From Deltaproteobacteria bacterium (GTDB taxonomy: Bacteria > Myxococcota_A > Polyangia > JAAYKL01): a stretch of DNA of 48,647 nt. The DNA is taken from contig JAKQNG010000272.1 in assembly GCA_029565915.1 (NCBI GenBank), positions 1 through 48,647 on the forward strand, in the 5' to 3' direction. Made by a program: the position numbers and the translations under genes. Positions 41,054-48,647 of this stretch are shown one piece after another; within the stretch, counting starts at the first letter, position 1, and each line of letters begins with the position of its first letter. A model generated the notes under the pieces. The model ran no database searches. It was not told the origin of the DNA and worked only from the letters and a program-made list of their open reading frames with translations.

Positions 41054-42753
41054 GTCCGTCTCTCTTTCTGCGGGCGTCCGGTTCGATGGGTCCCGGTGAC
41101 CAGCGTTTTCTGTCGCCGTCGTTCTTTCGTTCCGGGAATGAAAATCTTTTCGCCGTCAGATTTTTTTCCGCAGGCGTACAGAGCCGCCGCCATCGTTCCC
41201 GGAAGAGGGATGAAATTCTGCACCTGATCCACGGTCTGGTGACGCCGCTGGAGCCAACTTCCCAGCTTGTCCGCCGCCGCTTTTGTACATCCCGGAAAAC
41301 CGGCGATGAAATAGGGCAGCAGGTACTGTTCCTTTTTCGCCTTTCTGCTGGCAGCCTGGAACTTCCGCTCAAATTCTTCCAATACTTCGATTCTTGGTTT
41401 TCTCATTATTTCCAACGTTTTTATATCTACATGCTCAGGTGCAACTTTAAGGTGTCCGCCCGTGTGTCCGGCGGCCAGGCGATCAATGAATTCCGGTGAT
41501 CGGAGGGCCAGGTCGTGGCGGATGCCGCTGGCGATGAACAGGTGACGGACTCCCGGGATACGCACCCCTTCCGCGAGGAGCTGCAGCAGAAGGCCGTGAT
41601 CGGTGTCCAGGTTGCGACAGATATCCGGATGCAGGCAGGAGGGCCGCCGACAGCGACGGCAGATATTTTTGTTGTCGATGGATAATCCCCAGGCGTTTCC
41701 GGTGGGGCCGCCCACGTCCGTAATTGTTCCCCGGAAATCCGGATCCGCGGCGATGGTGGCGATTTCCCGCAGGATGGAAGCCCGGCTCCGACTCACCACC
41801 CGTCGTCCCTGGTGGCAGCTGATGGCGCAGAAGCTGCAGCCGCCCGGACACCCCCGCGTGGCAATGACGGACCAGCGGACGGTTTCGAGGGCCGGTACCG
41901 GTCCCGCGGAGGGATGGGAGCGGCGGGTGAAGGGCAGCTCGTGGGTCCGGTCAAAGGCGTCGGCGTCGGCGGGGGCCGGCGGATGGCAGATTACATTGCC
42001 TTCGTCGTAGGCCTGCCAGAAGCCGCTTTCCCGGAAAGGGCCGAGTCCGGCTTCGAGCAGGGCGGTCTGGGCCAGCAGCTGGCTTCGATCGGCGCGCAGA
42101 TCGGCAAAGGAGGGCAGGACCGTGTAGTTCGCCGGCGGGTCGGTGCGGCGACGGACCGCCGTTCCCGGGATATCGTCCAGGGGCTCCTGATTTCGCAGGC
42201 GGGCGGCGATGTCCAGGGTCTGGGCTTCCCCGGGGCCGAAGACGAGGATGTCGGCCCGGCTGTCCACCAGGATGGAGCGGCGCAGGTCCTTTTTTATGTA
42301 GTCATAGTAGGCAAATCGCCGGGTGCTCGCCTCGATGCCGCCGAGGACCACGGGAACCCCCGGAAAGGCCGCCTTCGCCGCTCCCGCGTACACCAGCGTG
42401 GCAAAGTCCGGACGGCCGTGGGGATCGTTGGCCGGAGCGAAGCTGTCGGTGCGGCGCCGGGCCAGATCCGCCGTGTAGTTGTTGAGGGTGGAATCCACGG
42501 CGCCCGCGGCGATGCCGACAAACAGCGCCGGCCGGCCCATGCGCATCCAGTCGGCCGGATCCTTCCAGGAAGGCCGCGACAGGATGCCCACCCGATATCC
42601 CGCCGCCTCCAGCACGCGACCGATGACCGCCACCCCGTGGCTTGGATGGTCGAAGTAGCCGTCGCCGGTGACGAGAAGCACGTCGAGCTGCGTCCAGCCC
42701 CGGCGGTCCATGTCCGCCCGGCTGACCGGAAGAAACGCGCAGGGTTCGCTCAT
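41050..42753 (-). CDS. YgiQ-family radical SAM protein
   Basis: 567 residues. The radical SAM cluster motif is C302-x3-C306-x2-C309 ([15 protein letters not shown]). The N-terminal B12-binding-like region ([28 protein letters not shown]) and the distinctive Cys-rich stretch [19 protein letters not shown] place it in the YgiQ family, whose substrate is not known. The lysine/arginine-rich C-terminus is common in the family. It overlaps the lipoprotein hydrolase gene upstream and tadA downstream by 4 bases each. Confidence 0.9.
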   Translation of the reverse strand: MSEPCAFLPVSRADMDRRGWTQLDVLLVTGDGYFDHPSHGVAVIGRVLEAAGYRVGILSRPSWKDPADWMRMGRPALFVGIAAGAVDSTLNNYTADLARRRTDSFAPANDPHGRPDFATLVYAGAAKAAFPGVPVVLGGIEASTRRFAYYDYIKKDLRRSILVDSRADILVFGPGEAQTLDIAARLRNQEPLDDIPGTAVRRRTDPPANYTVLPSFADLRADRSQLLAQTALLEAGLGPFRESGFWQAYDEGNVICHPPAPADADAFDRTHELPFTRRSHPSAGPVPALETVRWSVIATRGCPGGCSFCAISCHQGRRVVSRSRASILREIATIAADPDFRGTITDVGGPTGNAWGLSIDNKNICRRCRRPSCLHPDICRNLDTDHGLLLQLLAEGVRIPGVRHLFIASGIRHDLALRSPEFIDRLAAGHTGGHLKVAPEHVDIKTLEIMRKPRIEVLEEFERKFQAASRKAKKEQYLLPYFIAGFPGCTKAAADKLGSWLQRRHQTVDQVQNFIPLPGTMAAALYACGKKSDGEKIFIPGTKERRRQKTLVTGTHRTGRPQKERRT

Positions 42754-43694
42754 GGCTTCTGCCGGTCGAAGATGACCGCCACCACGGCATCCGCATCGCT
42801 GAACACCATGTCGTGGCCGAGCCCTTTCATCTCGATGAATTCCGCGTGGGGAAAGACCCGGGGCGTGAGGGCGGCCGCGCGGATGGCCATCACGTCATCG
42901 TCGGTGCCGTGGAGGACCGTGACCGGGATGTCGATGCGCATGGTGTCCTGCTTTTTACGCCCCTGGGTGATGGGCACCCGGAAGACCTGATAATAGTAAG
43001 GGTAGGGGCGCACGAAAAAGAAGTCGGGCTGGGAAAATTTCCCGGGGGCGTCGCCGTAGTCCGTTTTCAGGGCCCGTTTTTCGACCACGCCCTGCAGGCG
43101 CCCCGGTGCAAAGGACAGGGCGAGTTTCGCAAACCGCGTCCGCTTGCGCACTTCTTCTTCGGAGATGCCGAACATGACTGTGGAAATGAGAAAGAGCTGC
43201 TTTACCCGGTGGTCGGGATTCTGGAGCAGGTATTCGATGGCCCCGTAGGCGCCGTTGGACACCGCCGCCACGTAGTCCGGTTGCAGGTCGGCGGCTTTCA
43301 GGAAGTCGGTGACCACTTTGCCCCAGTCTGCCACGTGTCCGGTGTAGAACAGGCTGTTGTCCGGATACTGGGGCGCCACCACGGTGAAGCGTCGGGAGAG
43401 GGTGTGCATGTAATAGAAGAGGCGGTTGTCGAAGATGCCGCCGTGGAGGAGCAGGAGGACCGGGGCGTCGGCCGGCCCCTGCAGGCGCATGACGCTGTAG
43501 GTTGAGCCGGAGTCAGTGCTCCGGACCGTCTGTTCCACCCATGGATGAAGATCCGGTGTCGGCCGGGTGGTGCGGGTGGCCTGCTTCGGCAGGCAGGCAG
43601 TGGCCAGAGTGAGGGCGGCCAGCAGCCAGCAATACCGGGATATTGAAAGAGCGCACGGCCGTGCGTTCCGGGTTCGTCCGTCACAGCGGGTCAT
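42750..43694 (-). CDS. Alpha/beta-hydrolase lipoprotein
   Basis: 314 residues. The signal peptide has a late lipobox TLATAC (C34). The alpha/beta-hydrolase fold follows: oxyanion loop LLLHGGIFD, nucleophile S146 in AAVSNGAYG (first Gly of GxSxG replaced by Ala), acid in LHGTDDDVM (about 265-267) and H294 in GLGHDMVF. It is probably an esterase-like enzyme on the periplasmic side of a membrane. The start overlaps the end of epmA by 14 bases and the stop overlaps ygiQ by 4. Confidence 0.8.
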   Translation of the reverse strand: MTRCDGRTRNARPCALSISRYCWLLAALTLATACLPKQATRTTRPTPDLHPWVEQTVRSTDSGSTYSVMRLQGPADAPVLLLLHGGIFDNRLFYYMHTLSRRFTVVAPQYPDNSLFYTGHVADWGKVVTDFLKAADLQPDYVAAVSNGAYGAIEYLLQNPDHRVKQLFLISTVMFGISEEEVRKRTRFAKLALSFAPGRLQGVVEKRALKTDYGDAPGKFSQPDFFFVRPYPYYYQVFRVPITQGRKKQDTMRIDIPVTVLHGTDDDVMAIRAAALTPRVFPHAEFIEMKGLGHDMVFSDADAVVAVIFDRQKP

Positions 43695-44625
43695 GGGATT
43701 CTCCTGATAGAAAAGAAAACGCCACCACGTCGTTGATGGTGGGTAAATCCGTGAGGAGCATCACCAGCCGATCGAGCCCCATGGCCATGCCGGCGCAGGG
43801 AGGCAAGCCGGTTTCCAGTGCCTTGAAGAACGCCTCGTCCATGGGGAAGGGCGGTTTTTCTGCGGCGCGGCGTCTGGCTTCTTCTGCGATGAAGCGTTCC
43901 CGTTGCAGGCGCGCATCGGTCAGCTCTTCGTACCCGTTGGCCAGTTCGAGGCCGCCGGCGTAGAGCTCCATCCGCAGGGCCCGCTCCGGATTGTCGTTGT
44001 CGAGCCGGGCCAGGGAGGCCATCGCCGCCGGATATCCGGCCAGAAAACAGGGCCGATCAGCGGGCAGGGCAGGTTCGACGCGGTCGACGAGATCCATGTC
44101 GAAGCGGAGGGGATCCGGATCGGCGCCCGGTCGCCAGTCGGCCAGTCGCTCGAAGGTGTCCTGCACCTCCAGCACCGGCCATTCGTCGTTGAGGTGAATG
44201 AGGGTTCCCTGTCGGGTAATCGTTTCCGGGCTGCCCACCGCACAGGCACCGGCTGTGACGATGGCGCGGCAGTCGTCCATCAGGTCCGCCAGGGTGCCGC
44301 CTGCCCGGTACCATTCCAGCATGGTGAACTCTGGCAGGTGACGCGGGCCCCGTTCTCCGTCCCGGAAGCAGTGGCAGATTTGAAAAATCCGGTCGCATCC
44401 CGCAGCCATGAGCCGTTTCATCTGCAACTCGGGCGATGCAATGAGGAATGCGTCACCAGAAGGCGTCGGATCGATGTGCAATTCGGGCGCCGGAGCCGGA
44501 ATCCGCAGGGGCGTCTCCACTTCCAGGAAATCGGCCGACGCAAACATGTGGCGGATGGCGGCGATGATCCGGGCGCGCTGCCGGAGCGCTTCCAGTTTGC
44601 GGGCGGGTGGTGCGGCGTGGGTCAT
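43681..44625 (-). CDS. epmA: EF-P beta-lysylation-type lysyl-tRNA synthetase-like protein
   Basis: 314 residues. It is a class II aminoacyl-tRNA synthetase core without an anticodon-binding domain, as in EpmA/PoxA/GenX. Motif 1 is FLEVETP, motif 2 is FQICHCFRDGERG...LPEFTMLEWYRAG, motif 3 is AMGLDRLVMLL, and ELANGYEELTD lies between. EpmA attaches (R)-beta-lysine to elongation factor P, with EpmB and EF-P as partners; neither gene is in this window. It heads the overlapping operon that continues to tadA. Confidence 0.88.
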   Translation of the reverse strand: MTHAAPPARKLEALRQRARIIAAIRHMFASADFLEVETPLRIPAPAPELHIDPTPSGDAFLIASPELQMKRLMAAGCDRIFQICHCFRDGERGPRHLPEFTMLEWYRAGGTLADLMDDCRAIVTAGACAVGSPETITRQGTLIHLNDEWPVLEVQDTFERLADWRPGADPDPLRFDMDLVDRVEPALPADRPCFLAGYPAAMASLARLDNDNPERALRMELYAGGLELANGYEELTDARLQRERFIAEEARRRAAEKPPFPMDEAFFKALETGLPPCAGMAMGLDRLVMLLTDLPTINDVVAFSFLSGESHDPL

Positions 44626-44686
44626 CGGCGGGTCTTTCCTGCGTTAGTTCCTTGCGCGGGAACGGGCTTCAAAATACACTGCCCCC

Positions 44687-46843
44687 ATGAAATCCACCAG
44701 ATTATCCGTCCTGTTGCTGCTGCCTGCCCTGCTGACACTTTCCTGCGGTCCGGCCATCCCTCCGCCGGCCTCCACAAAGGAAGCGTCCGCCGCCGTGCAC
44801 CGGCCGCTGACCATTCCGTCCGAAATCACTGCGGACAACCTGGCCCGCTGGGAGGCAGAGCTGTTCCTGATGGATCCGGAACACCCACAGAGACTGGAAC
44901 TCCGGGACCAGTTGTTAATGTATTACATGAACCTGTTTTCCAGCCTTTCCGAAGACGACGAAGACGCCCGGCTGGACGCGTTTCACAATGCTCTGGCCCT
45001 GCACGAGCGGGCGGATTTCCGCAACCTGCGCATCGGCGCGGCAATGGAGCCCATGGCGCTCTGGCTGGTGTCCCGGTTCGAGCCCCGGGGCAAGGAAGCC
45101 CTGGTGCTTGCCGGCTTGTGGATCCTGTCAGTGATCCATCCGGAACGCCCCGAATACAATGAGCAGTATCTGTCGTTGATGGACTGGTCCCAATCCGTGC
45201 GGGATACCGTCCGCGATCCCATCGAACGATACGATTCCATCGCCACCGTCTATGACGACCTCGCCCGGATGGTCCCTCACCGGGAAATCCTCGACCGTCT
45301 CTCCGAGGCACTGGCCCTCCGCCAGCGCGCGGTGATCGAGTTCATGCAGTTCTTTTCCACCATGGGCGAAGGGTTTTCGCCGTATCTGTTTCAGTCGGTC
45401 ATTTCACGGGGCGGCATCGGCCGGGAATTCCTGCAGGCATTTTTTCTGGGCGACTATCTGGTGGAGTCCCTGGAGCGGATGGAAGAACTCGAGGTACAGG
45501 ACGGCATCGACGACGAGCTGCTGCAGGTGGTCAAGCAGATCCGGGACGGCCAGGACGTGGCCTACAACTACCACCAGCTGGCCCAGGAATTCGGGCCTGC
45601 CAATCCCGCAGCCGGCCTGCGCGCCTGCCTGATTGCCCACCGTCTGGCACCGTCGGATCCCCGCTATGCGCTGTGCGTGGGCCGTTTCTTCTCCAACATG
45701 GAGCGGCAGAGCGCGGCGATGGATTTCTATGCACGGGGCATTGCCGGTACCGACGACGACGAGATGCGGATGCAGGGCATGGAGCTGATGCGGGAGTCCC
45801 TGTTCCGGCTGCATACGCAGGAAACGCGGGCGGGGATGGATGCGGCCCTTGCCGTGGCGGTGTCCGCCGTGCGGGATGTGGTGGCTGCCGGAAGCAGCGA
45901 TCCGCGGGTGGGCATTGTGGCCTCGGGGCTGATGGAGATGGTGGCCACCGTAGAATACGACGACGGTTTCATCGTCGATGCGGGCGCCCATTTTCAAGAG
46001 GCCTCGGCCCTCTGGCCCGCCAGCGCCACCCCGGTGACGCGCACCGCGGAAATCCAGTTTGCCGTCAGAAACTACGACGAGGCCATCCGGATTCTGACAG
46101 CCGCCCTCATGGCGCCCGAGCCCGTGGGTGGCAATTTCGTGGATTTCTGGAAGGCGATGATGCTGGAGCAGCGAGGGGATTGCTATCGGGAAACCGGCCG
46201 CATCGACAAGGCGCAGGCGGATTACCGCTCAGCCCTGGCGGCATGGGACGTGGCCGAGTATCCCCTGGAGCAGACCGGCGCCATCGCCATCCGGCGGGGC
46301 ATCATCCGTCATCGGCTCGGCGAGGATCGGACGGATGAATTTTTCCGGGAAGCCATCCGGGTGAACCCCGAACGCCGCTCCACCTATGCGGAAATTATCT
46401 CCTTCCTCGTCGTGGAAGGCAATCTGGAGCAGGCGGCAGTTTATTACCGGCTGGCCTTTAACCAGGATCAGCTGGAGTCCATGTGGAAAATCTATTTTGC
46501 CATCTGGGTGGAAGCCTTATCCCTGCGGAGTGCGGGCCGTTCCTTCGATCTCGCCCGGGGCTACCTGGACAAGACGTCCGGAAAAAGCTGGCAGGAGCGC
46601 CTGGCCATGTATTTCACCGGACGGATGGATGTCGCCACGCTCCGCTCCCATGCCCGCAACCGGGGGCAGGAGGTGGAGGCTGATTACTACGAAGCCCTGC
46701 AGCACCTCGCCGCCCGCCGGCCCGAGACGGCCGCACCGCTGCTGCAGAAGGTCATCGATTCCGATCTGGTGGCGTTCTTTGAGTATCGAATGGCCCGCGA
46801 GCTGTTGCGGGAACTGAATGGAAAGACAGGAGGAGGACAATGA
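44687..46843 (+). CDS. Large TPR-repeat lipoprotein
   Basis: 718 residues with lipobox LLTLSC (C20). Nearly all of the mature part is alpha-helical and TPR-like; clear pairs include YALCVGRFFSNMERQSAAMDF, AEIQFAVRNYDEAIRI, and GDCYRETGRIDKAQADYRSAL. It is probably a periplasm-facing scaffold anchored in the outer membrane. No catalytic motif is visible. The stop overlaps the start of the next lipoprotein by 4 bases (ATGA), so the two are likely made together. Confidence 0.82.
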   Translation: MKSTRLSVLLLLPALLTLSCGPAIPPPASTKEASAAVHRPLTIPSEITADNLARWEAELFLMDPEHPQRLELRDQLLMYYMNLFSSLSEDDEDARLDAFHNALALHERADFRNLRIGAAMEPMALWLVSRFEPRGKEALVLAGLWILSVIHPERPEYNEQYLSLMDWSQSVRDTVRDPIERYDSIATVYDDLARMVPHREILDRLSEALALRQRAVIEFMQFFSTMGEGFSPYLFQSVISRGGIGREFLQAFFLGDYLVESLERMEELEVQDGIDDELLQVVKQIRDGQDVAYNYHQLAQEFGPANPAAGLRACLIAHRLAPSDPRYALCVGRFFSNMERQSAAMDFYARGIAGTDDDEMRMQGMELMRESLFRLHTQETRAGMDAALAVAVSAVRDVVAAGSSDPRVGIVASGLMEMVATVEYDDGFIVDAGAHFQEASALWPASATPVTRTAEIQFAVRNYDEAIRILTAALMAPEPVGGNFVDFWKAMMLEQRGDCYRETGRIDKAQADYRSALAAWDVAEYPLEQTGAIAIRRGIIRHRLGEDRTDEFFREAIRVNPERRSTYAEIISFLVVEGNLEQAAVYYRLAFNQDQLESMWKIYFAIWVEALSLRSAGRSFDLARGYLDKTSGKSWQERLAMYFTGRMDVATLRSHARNRGQEVEADYYEALQHLAARRPETAAPLLQKVIDSDLVAFFEYRMARELLRELNGKTGGGQ

Positions 46844-47283
46844 ATCGCATCGGGTTGCCCCTGGGAATGTTGTTGTTTCTGGCGGCCGGCTGCAGCGGTA
46901 TCCGGACCCTGGCCCGGGACCTTCCGGTCATCAAGGCGGTCGATCTGGAAGACCACGCCGAACAATATCTGGCCCAGTTGCAGGGAGACGGCGTGATCGT
47001 GGAGTTTGAAAAAGGGGATGCCGTGCCCGTGACCGTCATTGCGGAGTTGCCCTTCGCGTCACTGGAATCCGTGGAGAATCACCTGGTGTTTTCAAAGAAC
47101 ACCTGGATTCTGCTGGCCCGCGGCGGCGCCTTCATCAGTCCGGATGGCCGGCGGTTTGCGCCCGTTTATGACGTGAAGGCATTAAAGAAGCTCTATGGCG
47201 TAAAACACGGCTCCCTGACCATCGGTTTTGCCGTGTCCAGAGAAGAGGGAACCCAGCTCCAGGCCGGCGTGTCCCTGCATTGA
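46840..47283 (+). CDS. Small lipoprotein, unknown function
   Basis: 147 residues, lipobox LAAGC (C18). The mature part is about 130 residues of mixed alpha/beta: EQYLAQLQGDGVIVEFEKGDAVPVTVIAEL, then LVFSKNTWILLARGGAFISPDG, and a C-terminal beta stretch. I recognise no family. It is coupled to the TPR lipoprotein by an ATGA overlap, which suggests a shared envelope complex. Confidence 0.78.
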   Translation: MNRIGLPLGMLLFLAAGCSGIRTLARDLPVIKAVDLEDHAEQYLAQLQGDGVIVEFEKGDAVPVTVIAELPFASLESVENHLVFSKNTWILLARGGAFISPDGRRFAPVYDVKALKKLYGVKHGSLTIGFAVSREEGTQLQAGVSLH

Positions 47284-47316
47284 TCCGATGCTTTTCGCCC
47301 CGCGGTCCGCGGAATG

Positions 47317-47325
47317 TGGTATGAT
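47317..47325 (+). promoter_or_regulatory. Extended -10 element before the DT-repeat lipoprotein gene
   Basis: TGG-TATGAT (extended -10, TGnTATGAT form) lies 28 bases before ATG 47354, with an AGGAGG ribosome-binding site at 47343-47348. No clear -35 is seen. A CCGCGG-T-CCGCGG dyad lies just upstream. Confidence 0.45.
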
Positions 47326-47353
47326 TTTCCAGGCAATTCTGAAGGAGGATTTC

Positions 47354-48647
47354 ATGAAAGGCCGAACCTGGACTGTGGTGTGTTTTCTATCGGTACTGGT
47401 TTCCGCATGCGGCGATGACGGTGGCGGAGATGGATGTGAGGAAGGGCAGTCTGCCTGCAGTGAGAACATGGTGCAGCATTGCGTGAACGGGGAGTGGGTG
47501 AACTGGACGGACTGTGCGGTGGACAATCAGTCCTGTGGAATGATGGAAGGCGAAGCGGTCTGTTACGCGGGTACCGCGGATACGGACACCGACACTGACT
47601 CAGACACGGACACGGACACGGATACGGACACGGACACGGATACGGACACGGATTCAGACACGGATTCAGACACGGATTCAGACACGGATTCAGACACGGA
47701 TACCGACACCGACACCGACACGGATACAGACACGGATTCAGACACGGATACCGACACCGACACGGATACAGATACGGACTCAGACACGGATACGGATACC
47801 GGTACAGACACTGGCACGGACACTGGCACGGACACTGGCACAGACACTGGCACGGATACGGATACCGGTACTGAAACCTCCGAATGCGGGGACGGGGCGA
47901 TCACCGGAAACGAGACCTGCGACGACAGCGACAGCGAACCCATGGACGGATGTTCGGAACTCTGCCAACTGGAACCCGCATGTACCAGCGGCGCCTGCGG
48001 TGCGGTCTGCGGAGACGGCATCGTGGTGGCGCCCGAAGCCTGTGACGATGGTAACCGGGTGCCCTCGGACGGCTGTTCGGCCACCTGTACGCAGGAGTCC
48101 GGATGGAGCTGCGACGAACCCGGCTGCAACGGCACCTGCCCGATGGCGCTGAAGGCCGTGTATCGGGATTTTACCTCTGCCCACGAGGATTTCGGGGTGA
48201 TATGCAGCGGCAGCTATCCGGGAATGGTCGCAGCCACTCTGGGATCGGACGGCAAGCCCGTTGCCACGGCGTCGGCCGCGACACACTGCATTTCTGTTCT
48301 GGGCGATTGGTACGCGGGGGACGCGTCACGGATTGCCGACCTCGTTCTGTATCCGAATGGCGCAGGCGGGTTTGTCAACCGCTGGGGTGCCGGCGGCGAA
48401 CAGTGGGCCTATCCGAACGACACGATCATTGCCTATGAACCGTGCGAGACCAGTGACTGCATGCCCTGTTCGTTCGCGTCTTCCTACAGTTGCGACTTTG
48501 ATCTCTACGACGGCACGCCATTGTTCTTCCCGGCGGACGGCATCGGCACGGAGTTTGCGGAGGCGAAGATTCCCGACGAATACGGCGCGACCGGCTGGCC
48601 CTGGGAAGAAGACGTGCTGGGCACTGCGGTACTGCACAATTTCTATT
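47354..48647 (+). CDS. Lipoprotein with DT-repeat tract, DUF4215 Cys repeats and fibro-slime-like domain (3' end outside window)
   Basis: 431 residues visible, still open at the last base. AGGAGG precedes the ATG. Lipobox VLVSAC (C19). A short Cys module (CEEGQSAC...CVNGEWVNWTDC), similar to the short modules of the GH45 protein, is followed by a long Asp-Thr/Asp-Ser/Thr-Gly tract (47579-47866). Next come two Myxococcus-type disulfide repeats (DUF4215; CGDGIVVAPEACDDGN...DGCSATCTQESGWSC). The C-terminal part begins AVYRDFTSAHEDFGV, which matches the start of the fibro-slime domain, and continues with GMVAATLGSDGKPV. It is probably a surface or extracellular-matrix protein. Confidence 0.85.
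   Translation, partial: MKGRTWTVVCFLSVLVSACGDDGGGDGCEEGQSACSENMVQHCVNGEWVNWTDCAVDNQSCGMMEGEAVCYAGTADTDTDTDSDTDTDTDTDTDTDTDTDSDTDSDTDSDTDSDTDTDTDTDTDTDTDSDTDTDTDTDTDTDSDTDTDTGTDTGTDTGTDTGTDTGTDTDTGTETSECGDGAITGNETCDDSDSEPMDGCSELCQLEPACTSGACGAVCGDGIVVAPEACDDGNRVPSDGCSATCTQESGWSCDEPGCNGTCPMALKAVYRDFTSAHEDFGVICSGSYPGMVAATLGSDGKPVATASAATHCISVLGDWYAGDASRIADLVLYPNGAGGFVNRWGAGGEQWAYPNDTIIAYEPCETSDCMPCSFASSYSCDFDLYDGTPLFFPADGIGTEFAEAKIPDEYGATGWPWEEDVLGTAVLHNFY
47579..47866 (+). repeat. Hexanucleotide array encoding Asp-Thr/Asp-Ser/Thr-Gly tract
   Basis: About 290 bases of in-frame 6-base units, GACACG/GATACG/GATTCA-type codon pairs. Subregions of Asp-Ser (middle) and Asp-Thr-Gly-Thr (end) occur. It has the same structure as the array at the left edge of the window, so the two genes carry related linker tracts. 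Confidence 0.95.

Noticed and set aside
47563-48135. Minus-strand frame encoding long Val-Ser repeats
   Set aside because: It is only the complement of the Asp-Thr hexamer array. The plus strand has the ribosome-binding site, lipobox and DUF4215 repeats.

Overview
The window is a GC-rich piece of a Gram-negative chromosome, most likely from a Myxococcota-like or related deltaproteobacterial lineage. The evidence is the number of lipobox lipoproteins, a protein with Myxococcus-type cysteine repeats (DUF4215) followed by a fibro-slime-like domain, a kinase-like protein ending in an AgmX/TonB-type domain, and secreted proteins with long Asp-Thr (DTDT) linkers. The exact phylum is an inference. 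I see no rRNA, tRNA, CRISPR array or insertion sequence, and no gene-free stretch longer than 300 bases.

Layout. 1-2535: 3' part of a modular secreted protein ending in a GH45 endoglucanase domain. 2685-4332: radC and a cysteine synthase. 4363-6761 (minus): a five-gene operon (HIT hydrolase, LapA-like protein, lipoprotein, small unknown protein, VTT membrane protein). 6841-10071: a large subtilase. 10074-14713 (minus): a degenerate phosphoglycerate kinase, tpiA, secG with a long Ala/Pro tail, and two lipoproteins. 14823-15407: HD-domain protein. 15415-16038 (minus): a LexA-like repressor without its catalytic dyad. 16143-23428 (minus): two overlapping giant paralogues with DUF3857 and transglutaminase-like domains. 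23550-24872: a glycosidase-like lipoprotein. 24953-26459 (minus): an unknown membrane protein and a START-like protein. 26759-29197: a pseudokinase and an orphan SctJ/FliF-ring-like lipoprotein.

29176-39076 (minus) is a glycogen/alpha-glucan operon: debranching enzyme, GT4 glycosyltransferase, GH57 amylase, a 1417-residue glycogen synthase-phosphorylase fusion, and a response regulator-histidine kinase hybrid as last gene. 39246-44625 (minus) holds xerD, an HU gene with a dyad at its start, and an overlapping chain epmA > hydrolase lipoprotein > ygiQ-like radical SAM > tadA. 44687-47283 is a TPR lipoprotein coupled to a small lipoprotein, and 47354-48647 is the 5' part of a DT-repeat/DUF4215/fibro-slime-like lipoprotein.

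A recurring theme is proteins of well-known folds whose catalytic residues have been replaced: LexA (Ser to Ala, Lys to Arg), PGK (most substrate-binding residues), one transglutaminase paralogue (Cys to Arg) and a Ser/Thr kinase (Lys to Arg, HRD to HGS). The non-cleavable LexA, the PGK-like protein in a tpiA-secG operon and the pseudokinase/SctJ-like pair are the most promising leads for undescribed biology.
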